From Fen-1258 sp964441505 (lineage in GTDB: Bacteria; Bacteroidota; Ignavibacteria; Ignavibacteriales; Melioribacteraceae): a stretch of DNA of 64,000 bases. The notes beneath the pieces were generated by a model. The model saw only the letters and a program-made list of their open reading frames with translations. It was not told the DNA's origin and searched no databases. The translations under genes were made by a program, and so were the position numbers. Positions 36,485 through 45,000 of this stretch are shown piece by piece; position 1 is the stretch's first letter; every line of letters starts with the position of its first letter. Where the stretch lies: positions 1 through 64,000 of the forward strand of contig CAYTUV010000006.1 of NCBI GenBank assembly GCA_964441505.1. Reading direction: 5' to 3'.

Positions 36485-37445
36485 ACACTTTATCTATTAG
36501 TTCTTGATATTCTGCTTCAGGATTGCTTATAAAAGTAATTCCACCACCGCTTTTATAGATTAAACCATCCGTTGTTTTTTCAATAAATCTAATCATTACA
36601 CCGCTATCCAGCAAGTGGCCATCGAAATATCCAAACACTCCGGTATAAAATCCACGAGAATATATTTCATGTTCATTGATTATTTCAACCGTCTTCTTTT
36701 TCGGCGCACCGCTGACAGAGCCGGCGGGCAGCAGATTAAAAAATAATTCCCCTAAATTAGCTTTGAAATCATCGTCCAGCTTACCTGTAATTTTCGAACT
36801 CACTTGTAAAAGTGTTTTTCCCGTTGTTGTAATTTTTCCTATGTATCTGAATTTTTCAACACGGACATTTTTTGCAACTATGCTCAAATCATTTCTGATC
36901 AGATCGACAATTGTGTTGTGCTCGGCAGTCTCTTTAGGATCACTTAAAATGATGCTTTCCGCATTCTCAATTGAGGCATCAATCGTTCCTTTCATCGGGA
37001 AAGATGATATTAATCCATCTTTGATTCTCACAAATGATTCCGGTGAGAAAACTACAAACCTGTCTTTGTAGAAGAGTTTATAATCAGCACGACTCAGGCT
37101 GAAGATTTGTTCAAGTGTGAGGTTCGTTTTGATCTTTGTCGGGAAAGTAAGATTCAGCAGATAGGTGTTTCCAGAATTAATCTCGGACATAACTTTATCA
37201 AAAACGGTTTTATACTTTTTGAAAACGACCGGAATTTTTTCAAATAAAATTGGATTACCGGATTTCAAGTCATTGTTGTAATTTCGCTTACCGTTTATGT
37301 TGTATCGAAGAATCGCCGGATCTATTTCGTCTAACCGAAGAACAATCGGCTGTTTCATGTCGAAATCTATAACGAACAAAAAAGGAATTTTATTCTTTCC
37401 ATATTCGTTCATTAGTTGAACGGCAACTGATTTCTGGTAGCTCAT
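36468..37445 (-). CDS. pabB: Aminodeoxychorismate synthase component I
   Basis: A 325-residue chorismate-binding enzyme. The signature PAGSVSGAPKKKTVEII (about 240-256) and FYTGVFGYFDGHLLDSGVMIR identify the PabB/TrpE family, and the compact form with TFPTKIKTNLTLEQIF fits PabB of Bacteroidota. It aminates chorismate with ammonia from PabA. The annotated ATG at 37445 is only 6 bp from the divergent pabA ATG. A second ATG at 37412 (MNEYGKNKIPFLFVIDF) matches the family N-terminus and would leave 39 bp for regulatory sites, so the true start is uncertain. Confidence 0.9.
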   Translation of the reverse strand: MSYQKSVAVQLMNEYGKNKIPFLFVIDFDMKQPIVLRLDEIDPAILRYNINGKRNYNNDLKSGNPILFEKIPVVFKKYKTVFDKVMSEINSGNTYLLNLTFPTKIKTNLTLEQIFSLSRADYKLFYKDRFVVFSPESFVRIKDGLISSFPMKGTIDASIENAESIILSDPKETAEHNTIVDLIRNDLSIVAKNVRVEKFRYIGKITTTGKTLLQVSSKITGKLDDDFKANLGELFFNLLPAGSVSGAPKKKTVEIINEHEIYSRGFYTGVFGYFDGHLLDSGVMIRFIEKTTDGLIYKSGGGITFISNPEAEYQELIDKVYVPII

Positions 37446-37451
37446 AGCAAA

Positions 37452-38024
37452 ATGAAAAATAAAATATTAATAATAGACAACTACGATTCGTTTACCTACA
37501 ATTTACGTCAAATTGTTGAAGAATTTCATGCTGAATATTCAGTTATAAAGAACGACCAGTTGAAAATTGAAGATGTTGAATTATTCTCGAAAATTCTTAT
37601 CTCACCCGGGCCGGGACTACCCTCTGAAGCTGGAATTGTCAATGAAGTAATATCAAAATTTGCCCCGTCAAAAAAAATACTCGGCGTTTGCCTTGGGCAT
37701 CAGGCAATTGCAGAAGTTTTTGGGGGAGAACTTTTTAATTTTCCTATGGTACGGCACGGAGTTACAACAAATGTAGAGATTGCAGATGATACAGATTATC
37801 TGTTTGAGAATTTACCATCGCAGTTTGAAGCTGGATTATACCACTCATGGGCTGTATCGAGGCAAAATTTTCCGGATTGTCTGAAGATAACTTCTGTCGG
37901 CACCGATGATGTAATTATGTCCATCTCTCATCTCGAATATGATGTTAAGGGCGTTCAGTTCCATCCTGAATCGATTATGACACCGCATGGCGGACAGTTG
38001 ATTAAAAACTGGCTAAAGCATTGA
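37452..38024 (+). CDS. pabA: Aminodeoxychorismate/anthranilate synthase glutaminase (component II)
   Basis: A 190-residue class I glutamine amidotransferase. The oxyanion strand is ISPGPGLPSEAG, the nucleophile lies in GVCLGHQ (about residue 80), and the His-Glu pair lies in VQFHPESI (about 172). The length is normal. It is divergent from pabB, so it most likely serves PabB, but PabA/TrpG proteins can serve anthranilate synthase too. No trp genes are in the window. There is no GGAG-type site upstream and almost no intergenic space. Confidence 0.9.
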   Translation: MKNKILIIDNYDSFTYNLRQIVEEFHAEYSVIKNDQLKIEDVELFSKILISPGPGLPSEAGIVNEVISKFAPSKKILGVCLGHQAIAEVFGGELFNFPMVRHGVTTNVEIADDTDYLFENLPSQFEAGLYHSWAVSRQNFPDCLKITSVGTDDVIMSISHLEYDVKGVQFHPESIMTPHGGQLIKNWLKH

Positions 38025-38050
38025 ATTTCAATTTCCGACTCAATTCAAAA

Positions 38051-38938
38051 TCATTGCCCGCTTTTATTTCCGGAAAAATTTAGTGTAATGCTCTTCAAAA
38101 AATCTTTATCCCATATTTCTTTCACAACACCGTCTCTTAGCCAGTATATCCGCGGAGGTGACTGACCGATCAGACTAAAAAATTCTTTCACTTCAATTAC
38201 TCTATATGGAAGATCATAGTTAGTTATCACCTTGAACGAATCTACCGAAATGTTTCCTTCACTAAAAAATAAAGTGTACATCTCCGGAAACCATTCCATT
38301 TTTTTCTTCATGCCTGCTAAATCTTTTGCGAGAAACCGGCAATGATCACATTCGGTATTCATTACAGCAATCAGTTTATCTCCTCGGGATAGATCAACTC
38401 TTCCCTGTCCCACAAAATTTGTGTACTGAACAAACTTAATATCCTTTTGAGATTTTAGAGGAACTCCAATGAAGACCGTCACAATTGCAATCGCAGTTAT
38501 AATTGGCATTACAAAGTAATTTTTCTTCTCATCACACAATTTGAAAAGCAAAACGAGCAGACCAAGCAAAACAGTATTTTTAAGAATTGACTCTACCGGC
38601 GACATTTCAATCATTTCGCCAAAACAGCCGCAGTTCTGTGTGTCCTTCAAGATGAACCCGGTATATGCAAGGTAAATTGTAAAGCCTGCAAGAAAAAGAG
38701 AAGAAACTGGAATGACAAACCTTTTTAGAGAGAACGGTTGAAAGAAAAGAATTCCCAGCGCGAATTCAAATCCGATTAATATCCGTACAAGAATTGCTGC
38801 GGTCTCGCGCGTGCTTACAATTCCATGATCAACCAGAATAATCTCGATGAGTCCCGGAGAAATAAATTTTGAATAAGCCGATACAATAAATAAAGCACCT
38901 AAAATAATTCTGAGAGCAAGTGAAATTTTTGATTTCAT
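38051..38938 (-). CDS. MauE/DoxX-type membrane protein with thioredoxin-like domain
   Basis: A 295-residue protein. The first 160 residues contain four or five hydrophobic segments of the MauE/DoxX redox-associated type, with the paired Cys in NCGCFGE (about 102-108). The C-terminal part (about 165-290) looks like a thioredoxin fold with the candidate redox pair in TECDHCRF (about 195-202). Fused MauE and Trx-like domains suggest electron passage between quinone or cytosol and periplasmic thiols. It overlaps the upstream GNAT gene by 4 nt (ATGA). Substrate unknown. Confidence 0.78.
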   Translation of the reverse strand: MKSKISLALRIILGALFIVSAYSKFISPGLIEIILVDHGIVSTRETAAILVRILIGFEFALGILFFQPFSLKRFVIPVSSLFLAGFTIYLAYTGFILKDTQNCGCFGEMIEMSPVESILKNTVLLGLLVLLFKLCDEKKNYFVMPIITAIAIVTVFIGVPLKSQKDIKFVQYTNFVGQGRVDLSRGDKLIAVMNTECDHCRFLAKDLAGMKKKMEWFPEMYTLFFSEGNISVDSFKVITNYDLPYRVIEVKEFFSLIGQSPPRIYWLRDGVVKEIWDKDFLKSITLNFSGNKSGQ

Positions 38939-39345
38939 TTTAATTCACTTATGTCATTTAACAGAAAGCAATAGTTATGTTTTGTCATTCCTATTCTGGG
39001 GTAATAATCAATTGCCGCTGGTGCCGAAAGCAAAATTAATCTGGCTGGTTCGCTCACAAGTTTTGTCCTTCGGATTAATTCCTTACCAATTCCTTTCTTC
39101 TGAAAATTTTTCCTCACCGCCAGATCGGAAAGATATGTGCAGTATGAAAAATCAGTCACAGATCGGGAAACTCCAACAAGCAAGCCATTCTCCCGTGCGG
39201 TCACAATCAGATTTGCATTCTTGATCATTTTAGAAATTCGCTCCCTGTCATCTACAGGCCGCCGCTCACCAAGGGTTGAGTCGATAAGACAATCAATGAA
39301 TTCATCAATACTAACTTTATTTTCTATCTTATATTCAATTTCCAT
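38935..39345 (-). CDS. GNAT family N-acetyltransferase
   Basis: A 136-residue acetyltransferase. The acetyl-CoA loop is visible as LAVRKNFQKKGIGKELIRRT (about 73-92, the R/Q-x2-G-x-G/A motif A), preceded by a strand SYCTYLSDL and followed by LILLSAPAAIDYYPRIGM (motif B). Substrate not readable. It is the first gene of a two-gene unit with the MauE/Trx protein. Confidence 0.88.
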   Translation of the reverse strand: MEIEYKIENKVSIDEFIDCLIDSTLGERRPVDDRERISKMIKNANLIVTARENGLLVGVSRSVTDFSYCTYLSDLAVRKNFQKKGIGKELIRRTKLVSEPARLILLSAPAAIDYYPRIGMTKHNYCFLLNDISELK

Positions 39346-39471
39346 ACTCTGCTCTGAAGTTTGATTGAAATATAGTCAATGCCGTTATTATTTGTTGGGA
39401 CTGATTAACCAGCTAAAGAAAGAATCAAAATAAAATGAACATCACTACTGAGTATAGCGAGCTATCTTGTC

Positions 39472-39496
39472 ATGCCCGAATATTTTAATCGGGCAT
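39472..39496. repeat. ATGCCCGA intergenic hairpin
   Basis: ATGCCCGA (39472-39479) pairs perfectly with TCGGGCAT (39489-39496). It is the better-preserved copy of the repeat at 10571-10612. It is the first of several palindromes that fill the 405-bp gap 39346-39750, in which I see no gene. Confidence 0.65.
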
Positions 39497-39512
39497 CCAT
39501 TAATAGATTCCC

Positions 39513-39533
39513 GCCTGCCTGCGGTAGGCAGGC
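39513..39533. repeat. CCTGCC-type palindrome
   Basis: GCCTGCCT (39513-39520), loop GCGGT, AGGCAGGC (39526-39533), perfect 8-bp stem. A close relative lies inside the radA coding region at 48885-48905. Confidence 0.7.
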
Positions 39534-39562
39534 TAAAGAGCATGTTGCAGAACTCCTTTCAC

Positions 39563-39662
39563 TGTCATTTCGAACCACGTTTTTTGTGGTGAGAAATCTT
39601 TATGTAGCATTATCGTAAGATTTCTCAGTCGTTCCACAAAACGGCACTCCTTCGAAATGACA
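39563..39662. repeat. 100-bp nested inverted repeat
   Basis: The outer arms TGTCATTTCGAA (39563-39574) and TTCGAAATGACA (39651-39662) are perfect. A second pair, GAGAAATCTT (about 39591-39600) and AAGATTTCTC (about 39616-39625), is nested inside, so the whole can fold as a branched cruciform. The element is exactly 100 bp. One arm-internal stretch recurs at the left edge of the window. After it, CTTGCGG/CCGCAAG (about 39690-39713) forms a further hairpin. Confidence 0.7.
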
Positions 39663-39750
39663 TGCTTCCTTGTGCAACACACACTAAAGGCTTGCGGGAA
39701 TGACACCGCAAGTTTGCAGAGTAAAATTTGAAGTGATTCAATTGTGTTGA

Positions 39751-40329
39751 CTAGAATGGAACACCTTTAGTGCGTGCTTCCTTTAATGCCTCCCCATACC
39801 ACTCTAACTCATCAAGAAAGCGTTTCACTTTGGCTGGTATTGATTCATCTTTCGGTTTGCTGTCAGAATCGAAAGCGGAATATATACTTGGAATTCCGAA
39901 CATAGTTTTTGTTGTTACTATTCCAAGTTCACCTAAAAATATTCTTGCCTGAATTGCAGATCGCATTCCCGCGATCGGACCTCCGCTGTAACTTGCTATT
40001 GCCCCCGGTTTGAAAAAATATTCCTCACGGAAATGATCCATAAGATTTGTAAGTGCGGGCGGCAAGGAGTGATTGTATTCTCCAGTTACAATAATGAAAG
40101 CATCTGATGAAGAAAATATATTGTGAAGTTTCTCGAGTCCTTCCGGTACTGTTCCCTTTACGTATTCTTTATACATCTTATCAAGCAGTGGCAGATTATA
40201 CTCTTTCGGATCAATTAAAGTTGAGTTATATCCCCGTTCAATGCATCTATCCTGAATGTATCTGCCGACTTTGATACCCTGGCTTTTTTCTCGAACCGAA
40301 CTAAGAATTATTGAAATGTTGAGAGACAT
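39751..40329 (-). CDS. NADPH-dependent FMN reductase-like flavoprotein
   Basis: A 192-residue flavodoxin-fold protein. The FMN phosphate loop is the SSVREKSQGIKVG stretch (about 10-22), and TGEYNHSLPPALTNLMDHF (about 81-99) and YSGGPIAGMRSAIQARIFL (about 113-131) are typical of the NAD(P)H-dependent FMN/quinone/azo reductase family. Cytoplasmic. The physiological acceptor is not readable. Downstream sits the 405-bp repeat-filled gap. Confidence 0.88.
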   Translation of the reverse strand: MSLNISIILSSVREKSQGIKVGRYIQDRCIERGYNSTLIDPKEYNLPLLDKMYKEYVKGTVPEGLEKLHNIFSSSDAFIIVTGEYNHSLPPALTNLMDHFREEYFFKPGAIASYSGGPIAGMRSAIQARIFLGELGIVTTKTMFGIPSIYSAFDSDSKPKDESIPAKVKRFLDELEWYGEALKEARTKGVPF

Positions 40330-40601
40330 GTATTTCCAGCTTTTATTCTACTAAATGCTTTGAGGGGTGAAAAAGTTCAAATAAGAATCATTTTACTCTA
40401 CACGCTTACTTCAACAAATCTTCTTTCTGTTTTTGAACATAATTTTACAACAGCCTATTATGAACCGAAAGTTTAGCACTCCCTTCCTTTTCCGTGTGTT
40501 TAAGAACACTCGGCTACATAAAAAAGTCTTTACCATCTTAAACAAGTCTATATTAGTAGTGGGAATTTAAATTAATTGTTGAATAACATATAGGATAAAG
40601 A

Positions 40602-41882
40602 TTGAAAACCTTCTTAAAAGCAGCAACGCTTCTTTCTTTAGTTACAATTCTTATTTCTTGCAACACAACCGAACCTATACCGGTAAATGAAAACATAAAG
40701 ATAACGGAAATTGATGCTGCGGTAATAGAAGCATATTTAAATATACATGTAGAAAGTCCTTCGCCAGATAAGGAAGTGGTGTTGGAAAGGAACGGACAGA
40801 TAGTAATGAGATTTAGTGCAAACAAAGCTGATACCGCAATAACCGATGCCGGTTTAACTGAAAACACTTTATACAGGTACAAAGCAAAGTTAAGAGAAAA
40901 AGGAAATGTAATAGGTGAGAGCAGCGAGATAAGTGTAAGAACAATACTGCCAACGAGCCACGAGTTTACATGGCAGACGTTTACTTTTGGAGAACACAGC
41001 AGCAGTAGCTTATATGATGTTGCAATAATAGATGAAAATAATATCTGGGCTGTGGGTGAGATTTACATGAAAGATTCTACCGGACAGATTGATCCACAAC
41101 TTTATAATTTAGTTAAATGGGACGGTAATAGGTGGAATACCCAAAGAATTTTTTTTACAAACCAGCAAGGCCAGTCTTTCCTTGCACCTATTATGTCAAT
41201 CTTTGCTTTTAATTCTGATGATATATGGTTGGGTATGGATCAGATGATACATTGGGATGGGAATGATTTTAAAGAGTATGAACTCTCATCAACAGTTTTC
41301 CAAAGTTGGATAAACAAGATTTGGGGAACATCGAGTAGTGATTTATATATAGTTGGAAATAATGGAAACATTGCATATTACAACGGCAGAAGCTGGCAGA
41401 AGATAAAAAATACAGTTTCGAACGAGCTTGATTTTCACGATGTGTTTGGGAAAGATGGTAATTCTCCAATCTATTTCATAGCAGCATCTATACTTAACGG
41501 TAATAACCAAATTATCAAGTTGGAGAAAAATAAATTTGAGGATGTGCCGTTTAATGGAATCTCCGCACTGCAATCTATTTGGTACGCCTACAGCAAAAAA
41601 ATCTACTTAGCTGGTTCATATTTCTTTATCTATGAAAATAAAAACTGGAAGAAGATATCTGAACTTTCAACCCAAACTACCACATCAGTTAAAGGAAATG
41701 GTGCAAACGATATCATCGCAGTGGGTACAAAAGGAATTATAGATCACTATGACGGAATAACATGGATGACATACCAAACATCCGGTGAATACTCGGACGT
41801 TGATATAAAAGGGAATATTGTGGTAGCGGTCGGTTCATCATCCGCTGGTGAAGCATTTATTGCTATTGGCAAAAGAAATTAG
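40602..41882 (+). CDS. Lipoprotein with beta-propeller-like WDG repeats
   Basis: A 426-residue lipoprotein. The lipobox LISC gives Cys20. An Fn3-like domain (about 28-115; ENTLYRYKAKLREKG) is followed by propeller-type blades of the pattern N-x-I/D-W-x-V-G ... W-D-G-N-x-W (for example NNIWAVGE, KWDGNRW, DDIWLGMD, HWDGNDF). The start is TTG at 40602. Its signal-peptide DNA is nearly the same as that of the unrelated lipoprotein at 51981. It precedes the S8-like T9SS gene by 181 bp. The role is likely at the cell surface in binding; no catalytic motif seen. Confidence 0.7.
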   Translation: MKTFLKAATLLSLVTILISCNTTEPIPVNENIKITEIDAAVIEAYLNIHVESPSPDKEVVLERNGQIVMRFSANKADTAITDAGLTENTLYRYKAKLREKGNVIGESSEISVRTILPTSHEFTWQTFTFGEHSSSSLYDVAIIDENNIWAVGEIYMKDSTGQIDPQLYNLVKWDGNRWNTQRIFFTNQQGQSFLAPIMSIFAFNSDDIWLGMDQMIHWDGNDFKEYELSSTVFQSWINKIWGTSSSDLYIVGNNGNIAYYNGRSWQKIKNTVSNELDFHDVFGKDGNSPIYFIAASILNGNNQIIKLEKNKFEDVPFNGISALQSIWYAYSKKIYLAGSYFFIYENKNWKKISELSTQTTTSVKGNGANDIIAVGTKGIIDHYDGITWMTYQTSGEYSDVDIKGNIVVAVGSSSAGEAFIAIGKRN

Positions 41883-41927
41883 AGGAATGAAAAATGAAGA
41901 CGAGAGATTCACCTAAATATTAAATAT

Positions 41928-41956
41928 CTGTTCCGGTGTTGAAGGCACCGGAACAG
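41928..41956. repeat. Perfect 11-bp hairpin after the propeller lipoprotein
   Basis: CTGTTCCGGTG (41928-41938) pairs with CACCGGAACAG (41946-41956) across TTGAAGG, 45 nt after the stop codon. No T-run follows on the plus strand. It may act as an mRNA 3'-end structure. Confidence 0.65.
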
Positions 41957-42063
41957 TCCATCTACAAACAAAAAACACCAAAACACTGGGCTTGTTAGTA
42001 CAATGTCGTTTTTGTTTGCAGTGTAAATATATAATATATCCATATAACAAAGAGGTGAATGAA

Positions 42064-45000
42064 ATGAAAAAGTTAATTTTATTATTAACATTATGTGCTT
42101 CTGTAATATTTGCACAACTTAAAAATCCTAATCTAGAGAAGAAATTTGATTCTGTGGTTCTGCAAGAGATAAACATTGTTATGCTAGAAAAACAAAAAGG
42201 CAATTCTCCTGACAACATCAAAATCAAAAAATTGTCGAAATATAGAAACATTGGTTTAGACGAGAAATTTAGAGTTTTAGTTAGAATAAGGGTAACAGAC
42301 TCCTCGGTCAATTCAAGAATTATTTCTCTTGGAGGTGAAGTAAAATACACTTCTCATAATGATCTTTATGTCTGGATTCCAATAGATCAAGTCGAAAAAG
42401 TCGCTGAATTAGATGGAGTATTATCGATAGGCTCAAAAGGGACCGCTAGATCAAGGAGCGAAGTAATTAGTGAAGGAGTGGCTCTTCACCGTACCAATAT
42501 AGCAAACTCAACTTTTGCTACTTACGGTAGTAACGTGAAAGTAGGTGTGATATCAAATGGAATGAACTACTGGACAAACTCGCGGGACAATGGTGATTTG
42601 CCTCAAACTGTTTATGCTGTAGATAATACGAATAACATCACGAATTATCCTGGCAGTGAAGGAACAGCGATGATGGAAATAATACATGATATAGCACCCT
42701 ACTCCGAACTTTGGTTCGGTGGTATTAACCAAAATGATACTCCTTTGGATTTTGCTAATAGGGTTACGCATTTGAAACAAAACGGATGCAAGATAATTGT
42801 TGATGATTTATTTTTTCCAAACGGATATTCTTTTTTTCAAGAAAATGAAATATCTACCTCCATACTTCAATTTACCCAAAACAATAATGGTTGTTACATT
42901 TCGGCAGTTGGTAATGAACATGGTCAAATTTATTCAGGCGTGAATTATACGGTAGATACCGATAATTTTATCAAGTTTAGTTCTTCTACCAAAGAGTTAA
43001 CATTTACAACTAATTATAATGGAACTGCTGAAATTTTTTTTCAGTGGGCAGATAATTGGTATTATCCTGTGCGCGACTATGATCTTTATGTATATGATAG
43101 TAACAATAATATTTTATTAACACAAGAACATCGAAGCCCTAATTTTCCACCAGAGGAATGGGGAGAAGTCAATGTAACTCAAGGAGCAACATATAAAATC
43201 AAAATAAAATGGTATGATTATAATATTAGTTTGGCTGCAAGAGAAATTAAAGTCCTGGTTCTCGGAGACGATATTACAATGCCTTTAGCTTCAACGGAGA
43301 AAGAAGTTTTTGGTCACCTTATTACAAATGAAGTAATTGGTGTAGCGGCAACTGAAGCATCAACACATACTGCTGTTGAAAGTTTTAGTTCAAGAGGTCC
43401 AGCAATAGTATATTCTAGTACTAGCGGTACGTATATTAGTAACCAACAACCAAAGATTACTGCAGCAGATGGCGTGCAAACATTTGTAGGGCAAAATGGA
43501 AATTTTTCAAATCCATTTTATGGGACATCGGCAGCAGCTCCGCATTTAGCGGGTATCGCTGCTATCTATTATTCATTATTTCCCGACGATTCTTATACTG
43601 ATTTTCTTAACAATCTTAAAGCTGGGGCAATAGCATTTGATGGGGGTAATTCTCAAACATGGAATTATAAATCAGGTTATGGTTTGGCAGATGCTTATAA
43701 CGCAATAGATTTAAGAATGCCTAACGGAGTGAATGTAGCACAAATAGATACTGCTGGTCAGTCTTTTGGTACTGCGGCGATTTATTACTTGGGGGCATGG
43801 CAGTATAAAAATCCTAATGAAAATACTCAAATCCAACCTTCAAGTGGTTGGCGTTTCAAAGCAAGTCAAGATTTCAAAACGGGGACATATCTAAAGTATA
43901 ATCATTGGAAAAAGGATAATACTTTAATCAGCGATAGGTTGAATCACGTAAACACAACGATATCAACCGGAGAAGAAAGATTAAAAGCTTATTTCTTACC
44001 CGCCTATTTATCATCAATCCAAAATTCTTTGGAAGGTGTCTCTACTTTAAACAGCGGAACAATTGAATTCAAAGATCCGTGGCTTATTGACTACTATGAA
44101 TCTCCATATGGCACGAGGAATCAGGGAACAAGCGCACCTTACAAATCAAGAACCTCACCTTTTTCCCCTGATTATACTACTTCCTACAGTGGCGATGTTT
44201 ATAAAGGTGTGCTTTTTAACCAAGGTGGGACGGGTTTCACACCACCGTATTATTCCGTTCGCACACAATCAACTCAAACAATAAACGGTTACACTTCGTA
44301 CTTTCAAAACTGGAGCACAACAAATGCTACATTACAAAGTGCCGGCGCATTAACAACAGGCATTGTGTTTACCGGTATTAATGCAGTTATAACAGCCAAC
44401 TTTAAAGGTCACTTAATTTCAAATGCAACGACTGGATTTTCGTCTAACAGTCAAAGAAAGGTGGTCAGAACAGATAATGATCAGTTTCACATGGTTTACG
44501 AATCAATGAATCAAGTCTGGTACACACGCAGCACAGACGGAGGAAGCACCTGGCTTCAAGAACAAAAGGTAGATTATTTGGGAGCTAATTGTAAAAGCGC
44601 ATCAATAGCACAATCAAATGACGGCTTAAATAAGGTTTATGTTGTTTACCAGAGGGATGCGGTAGCCGCAGATAATTATCCCAAAATAATTCTTACTGAA
44701 TTCCAGAACGGTTCAAGAACACTTTACGCTGATGTTTATACTCTCTCTTCTTACAGTTACGATAGTAAGCCGGTAACAGCCGCACTAAACAATACGGTAT
44801 GTGTTGTGTTTAAACCAAGTTCAACATCTGCGCTAAGCGAAAAGAACTTTTATTATTCCGGAAGCTGGAGTGCCCATTCTGATTTTCAAGTGAACAATAC
44901 TACTTCGAACAGCAGTAATCCATCAATTGCCTCTGATGTTCAAAAATATTTTCTTGCCTACCAGAACGGAATTACGGAAATAAAATACCTTGAGTTCTTC

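Noticed and set aside
40492..40513. CCG-GTGTT/AACAC-CGG hairpin in the gap before the propeller lipoprotein
   Set aside because: One internal mismatch, no T-run, no second copy seen; the 272-bp gap shows nothing else I can support.
41992..42063. N-terminal extension of the T9SS S8-like protein
   Set aside because: It would put 24 residues before a normal signal peptide; the ATG at 42064 has its own SD.
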